DNA of 64,000 nt. Origin: Streptomyces sp. SCL15-4 (GTDB taxonomy: Bacteria > Actinomycetota > Actinomycetes > Streptomycetales > Streptomycetaceae). A program made the position numbers and the translations under genes. Every line of letters begins with the position of its first letter. Position 1 is the stretch's first letter. The DNA lies in the NCBI RefSeq assembly GCF_033366695.1, contig NZ_JAOBTQ010000001.1, positions 1,736,001 through 1,800,000 on the forward strand, in the 5' to 3' direction. Positions 16,255 to 24,811 of the stretch are shown piece after piece. The notes under the pieces were generated by a model. The model was not told the DNA's origin and ran no database searches. It saw only the letters and a program-made list of their open reading frames with translations.

Positions 16255-18132
16255 GTGCCGTCACACCTCCGCGCCCGTCCCGGTTCCGTACTCGCCACCG
16301 CCGCCCTCGCCGCCGCCGGACTGCTCCTGGCGTTCCTGCCCGCTCCACCGGCCCACGCCCAACCGGCCTCTGCGACACCGGACTTCGAGCAGCAGGTGCT
16401 GTTCAAGGCCGCCCAGGACCCCGGTTACGCCTGCTTCCGCATCCCGGCGATCGTACGGACCACCGACGGCACGCTGCTGGCCTTCGCCGAGGGCCGGGTC
16501 CTCAACTGCGGGGACGCCGCCGACATCGACATCGTGCTCAAGCGCTCCACCGACGGCGGGCGCACCTGGGGCCCGCTGCGGGTCGTCACCGAGGGCGCCG
16601 GCGACACCCACGGCAACCCCGCGCCGGTCGTGGACCGCGACACCGGCCGGATCTGGCTCGCGCAGACGTACAACACCGGCCGTACCGACAGCGCCGGTTG
16701 CCGGGTCCCGTGCGACCGCACCCCGCACCTCCAGTACAGCGACGACGACGGCGAGACCTGGTCCGCGCCGCGCGATCTGAGCCCCGAGATCCTGCCCGCC
16801 GACTGGAACTCCTGGTACGCCACCGGCCCCGTGCACGGCATCCAGCTGACCCGCGGCCGGTACGCGGGCCGTCTGGTCTTCGGCGTCAACACCGAGACGT
16901 GGGACGGGACCAGGGTCACCGCCAACCACGCGGCGCTGATCGTCAGCGACGACCACGGCGGGCACTGGCGGATCGGCGCCACCGACACCTGGCCCGTCGC
17001 CGCCGACGGCACCTTCCGGCAGAAGCCCTCCGAACTCACCCTCGCCGAGCGCGCGGACGGCTCGGTCCTGGTCAGCGGGCGGGAGCAGGACGGCACCGAC
17101 CTCGGCCACCGCACCCAGGCGGTCGGCCGCGACGGCGGCACCGCCTTCACCGGGCCCTTCCGCGGCCTGCCCGACCTGTACACCCCGCAGGTGCAGGGCT
17201 CGCTGCTGCGCCTCGGCGACCGGCTGCTGCTCGCCTGCCCCGGCGACCCCGACCGGCGCCGCACCATGATGATCCGCTCCTCCTGGGACGGCGGGCGGAC
17301 CTGGGACGGCACGGACCGCGGCACGGTCGTCACCACGGACTGGTCCGGCTACTCGGATCTGGTCCGCATCGGCTCCGCCGGGATCGGCCTGCTGTACGAG
17401 GGCGGGGCGGTGGACGCCCGCGACGAGATCCGCTTCGCCCGCTTCACCGAGGACCGGCTCGCCCCGCGCCGCGGCCCCGGCCCGGTCACCCCCGACCTCG
17501 CCCGGCACGCCCGCCCGGCGGCGGTGCTCGGCGGCCCGGAGGACACCGACGGCGTGTCCGGCGGCGCGCTGGCCTTCGACGGGACCGACGACGCGGTCCG
17601 GCTGCCGTACCGCGCCGCTCTCCCCCTCGGAACGCGGGACTTCACGGTGTCGCTGTGGTTCCGGTACACGGCGACGGCCGGGGAGCAGCCGCTGCTGTGG
17701 ATGGGCGGGACCGGCACCGGCCAGCCGCAGGTGTGGCTGCGCGGGGAACCGGCGAGCGACCGGGTGCAGGCGCTGATCACGGTACGGAACGGGGCCGCCG
17801 CGCCGCAGTCCGCGTCCGTGCGCACCCAGGCCGCCTACAACGACGGCCGGTGGCACCACGCCGTGCTCCGCCGGGGCGGCGGGCTGCTGTCGCTGGCGGT
17901 CGACGGCACGGCCGTCACCACGGCGGACAAGCCGGGCTCGGTCAGCCGTAACTCGCCTTTCGGCGTGCACCTCGGTCAGCGCGTGGACGGCCGCGCCTTC
18001 CTCACCGGCGCGCTGGACGAGGTGCGGGTCTGGGACCGGGCGCTCGCCGACGAGGAGCTGACGGACCCGGACGTGCTGCGGTCAGCGCAGGACACGGTTC
18101 TGTGGCTGCCCCTGGACCGGGTCCGCGGCTGA
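16255..18132 (+). CDS. Secreted exo-alpha-sialidase with LamG-like C-terminal domain
   Basis: Protein of 625 residues from a GTG at 16255 (GGCAGGTC before it). A Sec signal peptide occupies about 1-35 (hydrophobic core VLATAALAAAGLLLAFLPA, then PAHAQ). The catalytic six-bladed propeller has the FRIP motif (R62) and three Asp-boxes: STDGGRTW (98), SDDDGETW and SWDGGRTW. The acid motif is SELTLAE. Residues from about 420 (GGALAFDGTDDAVRLP ... DFTVSLWFRY ... GALDEVRVWDRALADEEL) form a concanavalin-like LamG/sialidase-accessory domain. It would release sialic acids from glycoconjugates outside the cell. The last 51 bp overlap the end of the opposite-strand transporter gene. No N-acetylneuraminate catabolic genes are seen nearby. 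Confidence 0.92.
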   Translation: MPSHLRARPGSVLATAALAAAGLLLAFLPAPPAHAQPASATPDFEQQVLFKAAQDPGYACFRIPAIVRTTDGTLLAFAEGRVLNCGDAADIDIVLKRSTDGGRTWGPLRVVTEGAGDTHGNPAPVVDRDTGRIWLAQTYNTGRTDSAGCRVPCDRTPHLQYSDDDGETWSAPRDLSPEILPADWNSWYATGPVHGIQLTRGRYAGRLVFGVNTETWDGTRVTANHAALIVSDDHGGHWRIGATDTWPVAADGTFRQKPSELTLAERADGSVLVSGREQDGTDLGHRTQAVGRDGGTAFTGPFRGLPDLYTPQVQGSLLRLGDRLLLACPGDPDRRRTMMIRSSWDGGRTWDGTDRGTVVTTDWSGYSDLVRIGSAGIGLLYEGGAVDARDEIRFARFTEDRLAPRRGPGPVTPDLARHARPAAVLGGPEDTDGVSGGALAFDGTDDAVRLPYRAALPLGTRDFTVSLWFRYTATAGEQPLLWMGGTGTGQPQVWLRGEPASDRVQALITVRNGAAAPQSASVRTQAAYNDGRWHHAVLRRGGGLLSLAVDGTAVTTADKPGSVSRNSPFGVHLGQRVDGRAFLTGALDEVRVWDRALADEELTDPDVLRSAQDTVLWLPLDRVRG

Positions 18133-19146
18133 TCCCCGCGGCGCGTCCGCCGGCTCCGCGGACGCGTCCTCGGCCGCCTCCGGGTCGTGGGACCGGCGCT
18201 TGGCGATGACCGCGCACACCATCAGCTGCATCTGGTGGAAGAGCATCAGCGGCAGCACGGCCAGGGAGGCGTGGCTGCCGAACAGGACGCTCGCCATCGG
18301 CAGCCCGGAGGCGAGGGACTTCTTCGACCCGGCGAACTGCACGGCGATCCGGTCCGCCCGGCCGAAGCCGAGCGCCTTGGCGCCGTACCAGGTCAGGGCC
18401 AGCATGACCGCCAGCAGGACGGCCTCCACGCCGAGCAGGGCGGCCAGCCGCACGGGACTGACCTGGTGCCAGATGCCCTGGTTCATGCCCTCGCTGAACG
18501 CGGTGTAGACGACCAGCAGGATGGAGCCGCGGTCGACCAGGCCGAGGACCTTCTTGTGCCGGGTGACGAACTCCCCGATCCAGCGCCGCAGCACCTGACC
18601 GGCGACGAACGGCACCAGCAGCTGGAGCACGATCCTCAGCAGCGAGTCCGTGGAGAACCCGACCGCGTCGCCGCCGAGCAGCCCCGCCGCGAGCAGCGGG
18701 GTCAGGACGATGCCGGCGAGGGAGGAGAAGGACCCGGCGCAGATCGCCGCGGGCACGTTGCCGCGGGCGATGGAGGTGAACGCGATGGACGACTGGATGG
18801 TGGACGGCACCAGCGTCAGGAACAGCAGGCCCTGGTAGAGCGGCTGGGTCAGCAGCACCGGCACCAGGCCCCGGGCGGCCAGCCCGAACACCGGGAAGAC
18901 GACGAAGGTGCAGATCAGCACGGTGAGGTGGAGCCGCCAGTGGCGCAGTCCGTCCAGCGCCTCCCGGGTGGACAGCCGGGCGCCGTAGAGGAAGAAGAGG
19001 AAGGCGATGGCGGCCGTGGAGGCGCCGGAGGCCACGTCGGCGGCGGTGCCCCGGGCCGGGAGGAGGGCGGCGAGCCCCACCGTCCCGAGCAGCAGCACGA
19101 TGTACGGGTCGATCGGCAGCCAACTGGGCCGGCGCAGGCGTGTCAC
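18082..19146 (-). CDS. Bile acid:sodium symporter-family transporter
   Basis: Membrane protein of 354 residues with about ten hydrophobic helices, starting at a GTG (19146-19144) after GGAGCACC. It begins LPIDPYIVLLLGTVGLAALLP and includes the crossover-region segments TLVPSTIQSSIAFTSIARGN and VQFAGSKKSLASGLPMA that mark the BASS/SBF family (PF13593-like branch). These carriers move organic anions such as bile acids, pantoate or arsenite-like substrates with sodium; the substrate here is unknown. A C-terminal acidic tail of about 35 residues follows the last helix, and its coding sequence overlaps the end of the sialidase gene by 51 bp. A LysR gene is divergent and is the probable regulator. 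Confidence 0.9.
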   Translation of the reverse strand: MTRLRRPSWLPIDPYIVLLLGTVGLAALLPARGTAADVASGASTAAIAFLFFLYGARLSTREALDGLRHWRLHLTVLICTFVVFPVFGLAARGLVPVLLTQPLYQGLLFLTLVPSTIQSSIAFTSIARGNVPAAICAGSFSSLAGIVLTPLLAAGLLGGDAVGFSTDSLLRIVLQLLVPFVAGQVLRRWIGEFVTRHKKVLGLVDRGSILLVVYTAFSEGMNQGIWHQVSPVRLAALLGVEAVLLAVMLALTWYGAKALGFGRADRIAVQFAGSKKSLASGLPMASVLFGSHASLAVLPLMLFHQMQLMVCAVIAKRRSHDPEAAEDASAEPADAPRGSAADPVQGQPQNRVLR

Positions 19147-19184
19147 GGTGCTCCGTCTGTTCTGTGTCCGGTTGCTGTTCTGGG

Positions 19185-19222
19185 TCGGGTCGCTCTGTGT
19201 CGTTCGGGTCGCTCTGTGTCGT
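19185..19222. repeat. Perfect 19-bp tandem duplication in the transporter leader
   Basis: The unit TCGGGTCGCTCTGTGTCGT occurs twice without a gap (19185-19203 and 19204-19222), 39 bp upstream of the transporter start. Related GTCTGTTCTGTGTC sequence lies between it and the start codon. It may be a recent slippage duplication or a duplicated control element. Confidence 0.85.
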
Positions 19223-19282
19223 ACGGTCCCGGGCCCGCAGGGCCCCTCTCCATCGTCCTCCTGCCACCGTCGATCGGGAATC

Positions 19283-19292
19283 CGGTATACCG
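19283..19292. promoter_or_regulatory. Palindrome CGGTATACCG between the symporter and lysR genes
   Basis: A perfect 10-bp palindrome lies 47 bp upstream of the LysR-family gene in the divergent promoter region. LysR sites are often interrupted dyads placed near their own promoter, so this is a candidate centre for regulator binding. Confidence 0.4.
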
Positions 19293-19338
19293 CTCTGACT
19301 GCCATCGCGTTTCGTGATGACCGCGCTAGGCTCCGAGG

Positions 19339-20208
19339 GTGTACGAGCCGACGCACCTGCGCACCTTCCTGGCGGTCGCCCAGACGCTGAGCTTCACCCA
19401 GGCCGCCCGGCGGCTGGGCCTGCGCCAGTCCACGGTCAGCCAGCACGTGCGACGGCTGGAGGAGGCGGCCGGCCGGCAGCTGTTCTCCCGGGACACCCAC
19501 TCGGTGGAGCTGACCGAGGACGGCGAGGCGATGCTCGGGTTCGCCCGCCGCATCCTGGAGGTGCACGAGCAGGCGACGGCGTTCTTCTCCGGCACGCGGG
19601 TGCGGGGCCGGCTGCGCTTCGGCGCCTCGGAGGACTTCGTGCTGACCCGGCTGCCGGAGATCCTGGAGGGCTTCCGCTACGACCATCCGGAGGTCGACCT
19701 GGAGCTGACCGTGGAGCTGTCCGGCACCCTGTACGAACGGCTGGCGGCCGGGAAGCTCGACCTGGTGCTGGCCAAGCGGCGCCCGGAGGACCCGCGCGGT
19801 GAGCTGGTATGGCGGGACGACCTGGTGTGGATCGGCGCCGAGCGGCTGCGGCTGGAGGCGGACCGGCCCGTTCCGCTGATCGTCTATCCGCCGCCGGGCA
19901 TCACCCGGGCCCGGGCCCTTGAGGTACTGGAGCGGCAGGGCCGTCCCTGGCGGATCGTGTGCACGAGCGGCAGCCTCAACGGGCTGATCGCGGCGGCCCG
20001 GGCCGGACTCGGGGTGATGGCGCACTCGCGGCGGCTGATCCCGCCGGGCCTGTTCCGGCTGCCGGACCGGGCGGCCCTGCCCGAGCTGGGCAAGGTCGAC
20101 TTCGTGCTGGTCCACGGCCGCCGCCGGGGCCCGGCCGAGGACGCCGCGAACGCGCTGGCGGCGGCGGTCCTGGCGGGCGGCGAACACCTGCGCCGCAGCG
20201 CCGGCTGA
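19339..20208 (+). CDS. LysR-family transcriptional regulator
   Basis: Protein of 289 residues with a GTG start. The N-terminal helix-turn-helix is textbook LysR (LRTFLAVAQTLSFTQAARRLG, then RQSTVSQHVRRLEEAAGRQLFSR, residues 7-51). The periplasmic-binding-protein-like effector domain follows (RGRLRFGASEDFVLTRLPEIL, residues 89-109). It is divergent from the BASS-family transporter with a 192-bp gap containing a palindrome and a tandem repeat. LysR proteins usually activate the divergent neighbour when a small molecule binds, so the ligand is probably the transported anion or its metabolite (inference). Confidence 0.92.
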   Translation: MYEPTHLRTFLAVAQTLSFTQAARRLGLRQSTVSQHVRRLEEAAGRQLFSRDTHSVELTEDGEAMLGFARRILEVHEQATAFFSGTRVRGRLRFGASEDFVLTRLPEILEGFRYDHPEVDLELTVELSGTLYERLAAGKLDLVLAKRRPEDPRGELVWRDDLVWIGAERLRLEADRPVPLIVYPPPGITRARALEVLERQGRPWRIVCTSGSLNGLIAAARAGLGVMAHSRRLIPPGLFRLPDRAALPELGKVDFVLVHGRRRGPAEDAANALAAAVLAGGEHLRRSAG

Positions 20209-20282
20209 CCGGCACGGCCGCCCGGAACGGCGGTCCCCGTAATCGGCGCGTACAGATTCGGTGGAGATTACGGTACCGAAAC

Positions 20283-20300
20283 TTACGGACCCGTCGGTAA
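20283..20300. promoter_or_regulatory. Near-perfect dyad TTACNGAC-CC-GTCNGTAA
   Basis: TTACGGACCCGTCGGTAA is symmetric except for one base pair in each arm and the two central bases. A related TTACGGTACCG lies 15 bp upstream (20268). The pair stands 170-200 bp before an acyl-CoA synthetase. Size and symmetry suggest a TetR-type site of the kind that senses acyl-CoA (inference). The rest of the 264-bp gap (20209-20472) shows nothing else clear. Confidence 0.5.
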
Positions 20301-20472
20301 CGTGTCCGGCCCTTCCCCATGTGCGGGCATTTCCCCGGGGTCGTCCGGGCGGAACGCGAGGTTTGCCCGGCTTCCGTACCCCTCCCGCGCACCGATCGTG
20401 TGAGGTAGCTTTCACCGCGCTGCCGCGGTGCGTGGACCGACGACGCCGAGGCGCGAGAGACGGGGAGCGAGG

Positions 20473-22299
20473 TTGCGCGAGTTCACCAACCCTGCGCTGG
20501 TGTCGCCGCCGCCCGCGGGCGGTCTGGCCGACATCGTCTTCGAGCACGCCCTGACCGATCCGCTGCGCATAGCGCTCGGCCGCAAGGACGCCGCCGGGCA
20601 CTGGCGGGACGTGACCGCCGCCGAGTTCCGCGACGAGGTCATGGCCCTCGCCAAGGGCCTGCTGGCCGAGGGCATCCGCTTCGGCGACCGCGTGGCGATC
20701 ATGTCCCGCACCCGCTACGAGTGGACCCTCTTCGACTTCGCGCTGTGGACCGTCGGCGCCCAGGTGGTGCCCGTCTACCCCACCTCCTCGGCCGAACAGT
20801 GTCTCTGGATGCTCCACGACGCCGAGGTGACCGCGGCGGTCGTGGAGCACGAGGACCACGCGATGACCGTCGCCACCGTCATCGACCGGCTGCCGCGGCT
20901 GCGCCGGCTGTGGCAGCTGGACGCCGGCTGCGTGCAGGAGCTGTACGACGCGGGGGCGCACCTGGACGACGAGGTGGTGCACCGGCACCGGCAGGCGGTC
21001 ACCCCGGACTCGGTCGCCACCGTCATCTACACCTCCGGCACCACCGGCCGGCCCAAGGGCTGCCTGCTGTCCCACGGCAACTTCATGTGCGAGGCGGACA
21101 CCGTGCTGCGCGGGTGGGAGCCGGTGTTCCACTCCAGGAAGGGCGACGAGGCGTCCACACTGCTCTTCCTGCCGCTGGCGCACGTCTTCGGCCGGATGGT
21201 CCAGGTCGCCGCGATCCGCGGCCGGGTCCGCTTCGGGCACCAGCCGCAGTTGCACGCCGCCGCCCTGCTGCCCGACCTGGCGGCGTTCCGGCCCACGTTC
21301 GTCCTCGCGGTGCCGTACATCTTCGAGAAGGTGTTCAACGCGGCCCGCCGCAAGGCCGAGCGCGAGGGCAGGGCGGGGCCGTTCGAGAAGGCCGTCGACA
21401 TCGCCGTGAGGTACGCCGAGGCGGTGGAGGCCAAGGCGTGGGGCACCGGGCCGGGCCCGTCGGCGGGGCTGCGGATGCAGCACCAGCTGTTCGACAAGCT
21501 GGTGTATTCCAAGGTCCGCGCCGCGATGGGCGGCCGCATCCGCAACGCGATGTCCGGCGGCTCGGCGATGGACCGCCGGCTGGGCCTGTTCTTCGCGGGC
21601 GCGGGCGTGCAGATCTACGAGGGCTACGGCCTGACCGAGTCCACGGCCGCCGCGACCGCCAACCCGCCCGGGCGCACCCGCTACGGCACCGTGGGCCCGC
21701 CGATCCCGGGCGTGACCGTGCACATCGCCGACGACGGGGAGATCTGGCTGCGCGGCGGCACCGTCTTCCAGGGCTACCTCAACAACCAGAAGGCCACCGA
21801 CGAGACCCTGCACGACGGCTGGCTGGCCACCGGCGACCTCGGCGCGCTGGACGGGGACGGCTATCTGACGATCACCGGCCGCAAGAAGGAGATCCTGGTG
21901 ACCTCCGGCGGCAAGAGCGTCTCCCCGGCCGTGCTGGAGGAGCGGGTCCGCGAGCATCCGCTGGTCAGCCAGTGCATCGTGGTCGGCAACGACCGCCCCT
22001 ACATCGCCGCCCTGGTCACCCTGGACCAGGAGGCGGTCGAGCACTGGCTCCAGATGCGCTGCAAGCCGGGGATGACCTCGGCCGAGCTGGTGCGCGACCC
22101 GGATCTGGAGGCGGAGGTGCGGCGGGCGGTGGTGGCCGCCAACACGCTCGTCTCGCAGGCGGAGTCGATCCGCACCTTCCGCATCCTGGCCCAGCCGTTC
22201 ACCGAGGAACACGGGCTGCTGACACCGTCGTTGAAGCTCAAGCGCAAGGCGATCGAGAAGGCGTACGAGAACGAGGTGGAGGCTCTCTACCGCGCCTGA
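20473..22299 (+). CDS. Long-chain fatty acid-CoA ligase (AMP-forming)
   Basis: Protein of 608 residues from a TTG at 20473 (GGAGCGAGG before it; product begins MREFTNPALVSPPP). Longer in-frame starts exist but have no better ribosome site. It is a full ANL-superfamily enzyme of the FACS/FAA1 type: P-loop IYTSGTTGRPKGC (about 182-194), the A5 motif YGLTESTAA, motif WLATGDLGALDGDGYLTITGRKKEILVT (given as WLATGDLG then ITGRKKEIL), and the terminal lysine in PSLKLKRKAIEKAY. It activates fatty acids with ATP and CoA for beta-oxidation or lipid synthesis and is usually membrane-associated. It appears to be a single-gene transcript, with an aldo-keto reductase 126 bp downstream. Regulation through the upstream dyad is likely. 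Confidence 0.92.
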   Translation: MREFTNPALVSPPPAGGLADIVFEHALTDPLRIALGRKDAAGHWRDVTAAEFRDEVMALAKGLLAEGIRFGDRVAIMSRTRYEWTLFDFALWTVGAQVVPVYPTSSAEQCLWMLHDAEVTAAVVEHEDHAMTVATVIDRLPRLRRLWQLDAGCVQELYDAGAHLDDEVVHRHRQAVTPDSVATVIYTSGTTGRPKGCLLSHGNFMCEADTVLRGWEPVFHSRKGDEASTLLFLPLAHVFGRMVQVAAIRGRVRFGHQPQLHAAALLPDLAAFRPTFVLAVPYIFEKVFNAARRKAEREGRAGPFEKAVDIAVRYAEAVEAKAWGTGPGPSAGLRMQHQLFDKLVYSKVRAAMGGRIRNAMSGGSAMDRRLGLFFAGAGVQIYEGYGLTESTAAATANPPGRTRYGTVGPPIPGVTVHIADDGEIWLRGGTVFQGYLNNQKATDETLHDGWLATGDLGALDGDGYLTITGRKKEILVTSGGKSVSPAVLEERVREHPLVSQCIVVGNDRPYIAALVTLDQEAVEHWLQMRCKPGMTSAELVRDPDLEAEVRRAVVAANTLVSQAESIRTFRILAQPFTEEHGLLTPSLKLKRKAIEKAYENEVEALYRA

Positions 22300-22425
22300 C
22301 GCCTCGCCCCGGGCACCTCGGCGGGCCTTCGGCAGGGGTGGATCGCGCGGTCAGGAATGCGGAACGGCCCGTGATCGTTGACCATGGGAGAGACACATGC
22401 CGACAAGCGAAGGACCAAGAGGCTC

Positions 22426-23262
22426 GTGAGCAGCAACGTCCCCCCGATCATCCTCAACAACGGCGTCGAGATGCCCCAGCTGGGATACGGCGTCTGGCAG
22501 GTGCCGGACGACGAGGCCGAGCGAGCCGTCGCCACGGCGCTGGAGGCGGGTTACCGCAGCATCGACACCGCCGCGATCTACGGCAACGAAGAGGGCACCG
22601 GCAAGGCCATCACCGGCTCGGGCCTGCCGCGCGAGGAGATCTTCGTCACCACCAAGCTCTGGAACAGCGACCAGGGCTACGACGCCACGCTGCGCGCCTT
22701 CGACACGTCGCTGGCGAAGCTGGGGCTCGACTACGTCGACCTGTACCTGATCCACTGGCCGCTGCCGTCCCGGGACACGTACGTCGACACCTACAAGGCG
22801 TTCGAGAAGCTGTACTCCGACGGCCGGGTGCGTGCCATCGGCGTCTCCAACTTCCTGCCCGAGCACCTGCGGCGGCTGGCCGAGGAGACCTCGGTCGTCC
22901 CGGCGGTCAACCAGATCGAGCTGCACCCGCACCTCCAGCAGCGCGAGTCCCGCGCCGTCCACGCGGAGCAGGGCATCGCCACCGAGGCCTGGTCGCCGCT
23001 CGGCCAGGGCAAGGGCCTGCTGGAGGTGCCGGCGATCGTGGCCATCGCGCGCAAGCACGACCGCACCCCGGCCCAGGTCGTGCTGCGCTGGCACCTCCAG
23101 CTCGGCAACATCGTGATCCCGAAGTCCGTGACGCCGTCGCGGATCAAGGAGAACATCGCGGTGTTCGACTTCAGCCTGGACGACGAGGACCTCGCGGCGA
23201 TCAGCGCGCTCAACGAGGACCGGCGCATCGGCCCCGACCCCGCCGCCTTCGACCTGGCCTGA
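22426..23262 (+). CDS. Aldo-keto reductase
   Basis: Protein of 278 residues with the (beta/alpha)8 fold of AKR5-type 2,5-diketo-D-gluconate reductase-like enzymes. The start chosen is the GTG at 22426 (VSSNVPPIILNNGVEMPQLG), which matches the normal family N-terminus; in-frame starts at 22378 and 22384 would add only a basic tail. The catalytic tetrad is seen as Asp and Tyr in SIDTAAIYGNE, Lys in VTTKLWN and His in LIHWPLP. The NADPH-binding end is IPKSVTPSRIKENIAVFDF. It reduces aldehydes or ketones with NADPH; the physiological substrate is unknown. It appears to be transcribed alone or read through from the acyl-CoA synthetase. Confidence 0.92.
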   Translation: MSSNVPPIILNNGVEMPQLGYGVWQVPDDEAERAVATALEAGYRSIDTAAIYGNEEGTGKAITGSGLPREEIFVTTKLWNSDQGYDATLRAFDTSLAKLGLDYVDLYLIHWPLPSRDTYVDTYKAFEKLYSDGRVRAIGVSNFLPEHLRRLAEETSVVPAVNQIELHPHLQQRESRAVHAEQGIATEAWSPLGQGKGLLEVPAIVAIARKHDRTPAQVVLRWHLQLGNIVIPKSVTPSRIKENIAVFDFSLDDEDLAAISALNEDRRIGPDPAAFDLA

Positions 23263-23287
23263 CCACCGGCCCGGCGCGACGCGCGGC

Positions 23288-23899
23288 TCAGTCGAGGCGC
23301 ACGTCGGCGTACACGACCTCGAACTCCTCCAGGCCGACCACGTCGACGCGCGCCTCGGCCGACGCCTCGTGGCGCACGGCCGCCAGGGCCGCGCGCGAGG
23401 CGGCCAGCGCGGCGCGGTCGCGGAACACCGTGCCGGCCACGGCCCGGCCGTGTTCGCGGTCGAGCAGCAGGGAGATCCGGCACAGGCCCGGCAACGACTC
23501 GGCCCGCGGCACCACCGTGGCCCGGAAGGCGTCGACGACCGGGTCCGCGTCGCGCGGGTCGAACTCCAGCCGGGCGGCGCGCAGTCGGCTGCCCGGCCTG
23601 GGGTGCTCGGTCCGGTGGGAGACCGCGGCCTCGTAGCGGGCGACCGAGACCGTGCCGGCGAAGGGCTCCAGCAGCGCCTCGCGCCGTTCGCGCATCACCT
23701 CGTCGCTGTGGTGCCGCGCCTGCTCGGTCTCCCACCAGCTCACCGTGAGGAGTTTGCCGACGTCGCGGTCGACGAAGATTCCCGCGCCCCGGTATCCCGG
23801 GCGTTCCTCCAGCAGGTCCCGCCCCTCGCTGTTCAGCGTCCGGACGGCCGTGTCCAGCAGTGCCGGATCACCGGTCGCGTACACCGCGCGTACGAACAT
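23288..23899 (-). CDS. ABM-type dimeric alpha-beta barrel protein, two-domain
   Basis: Protein of 203 residues, ATG at 23899-23897 behind GGAGGCGAGTCCC. The first half (MFVRAVYATGDPALLDTAVR ... RPGYRGAGIFVDRDVGKLLTVSWWETEQARHHSDE, cited in parts) has the pattern of an antibiotic-biosynthesis-monooxygenase/ferredoxin-like unit. The second half (RAARLEFDPRDADPVVDAF ... LPGLCRISLLLDREHGRAVAGTVFRD, cited in parts) repeats it. Two tandem ABM folds in one chain would form an intramolecular barrel. Such proteins can be cofactorless oxygenases, haem-degrading enzymes or ligand binders. No haem-ligand pattern is obvious, so the function is unknown. It is convergent with the reductase gene. Confidence 0.7.
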   Translation of the reverse strand: MFVRAVYATGDPALLDTAVRTLNSEGRDLLEERPGYRGAGIFVDRDVGKLLTVSWWETEQARHHSDEVMRERREALLEPFAGTVSVARYEAAVSHRTEHPRPGSRLRAARLEFDPRDADPVVDAFRATVVPRAESLPGLCRISLLLDREHGRAVAGTVFRDRAALAASRAALAAVRHEASAEARVDVVGLEEFEVVYADVRLD

Positions 23900-24069
23900 G
23901 GGACTCGCCTCCGGAAACGGCGACCGCGGATCGAGTCGAACCTCTGGGACGTATCCGACCCCACCAGTCTCTCCAGCTACCCGGATCACCGCAATGCGCC
24001 CGCGTTTCATCCGTTCGCGACCCGGGGGTTGACGAGGGCATGCCGCCGGGGCACGGTGGAACGCATCCG

Positions 24070-24088
24070 GTAAGGAAACTTTCCTAAC
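24070..24088. promoter_or_regulatory. CsnR-like palindrome at the chitosanase promoter
   Basis: GTAAGGAAACTTTCCTAAC contains a perfect AGGAAA-C-TTTCCT dyad whose outer bases are also mostly symmetric. It ends 14 bp before the chitosanase start codon. Conserved palindromes of this form are described upstream of actinomycete chitosanase genes and bind the ROK repressor CsnR (recollection). A TTGACG (24029-24034) upstream may be the -35. Confidence 0.7.
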
Positions 24089-24102
24089 AGAAGGGTCCCA
24101 CC

Positions 24103-24798
24103 GTGCGCCTCCGAACCCTCACCCTCGCCGCCGCCTCCGGCACCGCCCTGCTCGCCGCCGGCCTGCTGCCCGCCCACGCCTCCGCCGCCGCCTCCCCGAG
24201 GTCCGCGCAGGAGGGCACGGTCAGCGCCGCCGACCTGCTCGCCAAGGTGACCTCCTGTTCGCAGATCTCCAACGGCAAGTACCGGACCGACGAGGAGACC
24301 TCGGCCACGGTCCCCGTGTGCGGCAAGAACGGCGCGGTGTTCTGGAAGGCCGACATGGACATCGACTGCGACGGCCAGCGCACCACCAACTGCAACGAGG
24401 ACCGCGACCCCTGGTTCCAGGACGACACCGCCTTCCACCAGTCCGACGGCAAGCCGCTGAAGGCGGAGACGCTGCCGTACGTCGTGGTGCCCAGCGCCAG
24501 CTCCGTCTGGGACTACTCGGGCGCCGGCATCAAGGGCGGCGGTGTGGTCGCCGTCATCTACAACAACAAGGTCGAGTACGCCGTCGTCGGCGACACCGGC
24601 CCCTCGAAGATCATCGGCGAGGCGTCGTACGCCACCGCCAAGGCGCTCGGCATCGACCCGGACCCGGAGACCGGCGGCGCGGACTCGGGGGTGACCTACA
24701 TCCTGTTCAAGAACTCCAAGGTCTCCCCCATAGAGAGCCACAGCGCCGCGGTCTCCCTGGGAGACCAGCTGGCCAAGCAGTTCCTGGCCGCCAACTGA
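24103..24798 (+). CDS. Secreted chitosanase, glycoside hydrolase family 75
   Basis: Protein of 231 residues from a GTG behind AGAAGGG. A signal peptide covers about 1-30 (LTLAAASGTALLAAGLLPAHASA). The mature protein follows the compact GH75 fold: SCSQISNGKYRTDE, the acidic catalytic region FWKADMDIDCDGQRT with conserved Asp residues, PWFQDDTAF, then LPYVVVPS and VAVIYNNKVEYAVVGDTGP ending in GEASYATAKALGI. GH75 enzymes hydrolyse beta-1,4 bonds of chitosan in an endo fashion with inversion. The gene stands alone, with the CsnR-like palindrome in its leader, so induction by chitosan oligosaccharides is likely. Together with the cellulases nearby it makes the region rich in secreted polysaccharide hydrolases. 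Confidence 0.92.
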   Translation: MRLRTLTLAAASGTALLAAGLLPAHASAAASPRSAQEGTVSAADLLAKVTSCSQISNGKYRTDEETSATVPVCGKNGAVFWKADMDIDCDGQRTTNCNEDRDPWFQDDTAFHQSDGKPLKAETLPYVVVPSASSVWDYSGAGIKGGGVVAVIYNNKVEYAVVGDTGPSKIIGEASYATAKALGIDPDPETGGADSGVTYILFKNSKVSPIESHSAAVSLGDQLAKQFLAAN

Positions 24799-24811
24799 GG
24801 CCCGTCGTCCG

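Noticed and set aside
18082..22212. A 1376-codon minus-strand frame
   Set aside because: Only its end (18082-19146) is the real symporter gene. The rest is antisense to the LysR and acyl-CoA synthetase genes.
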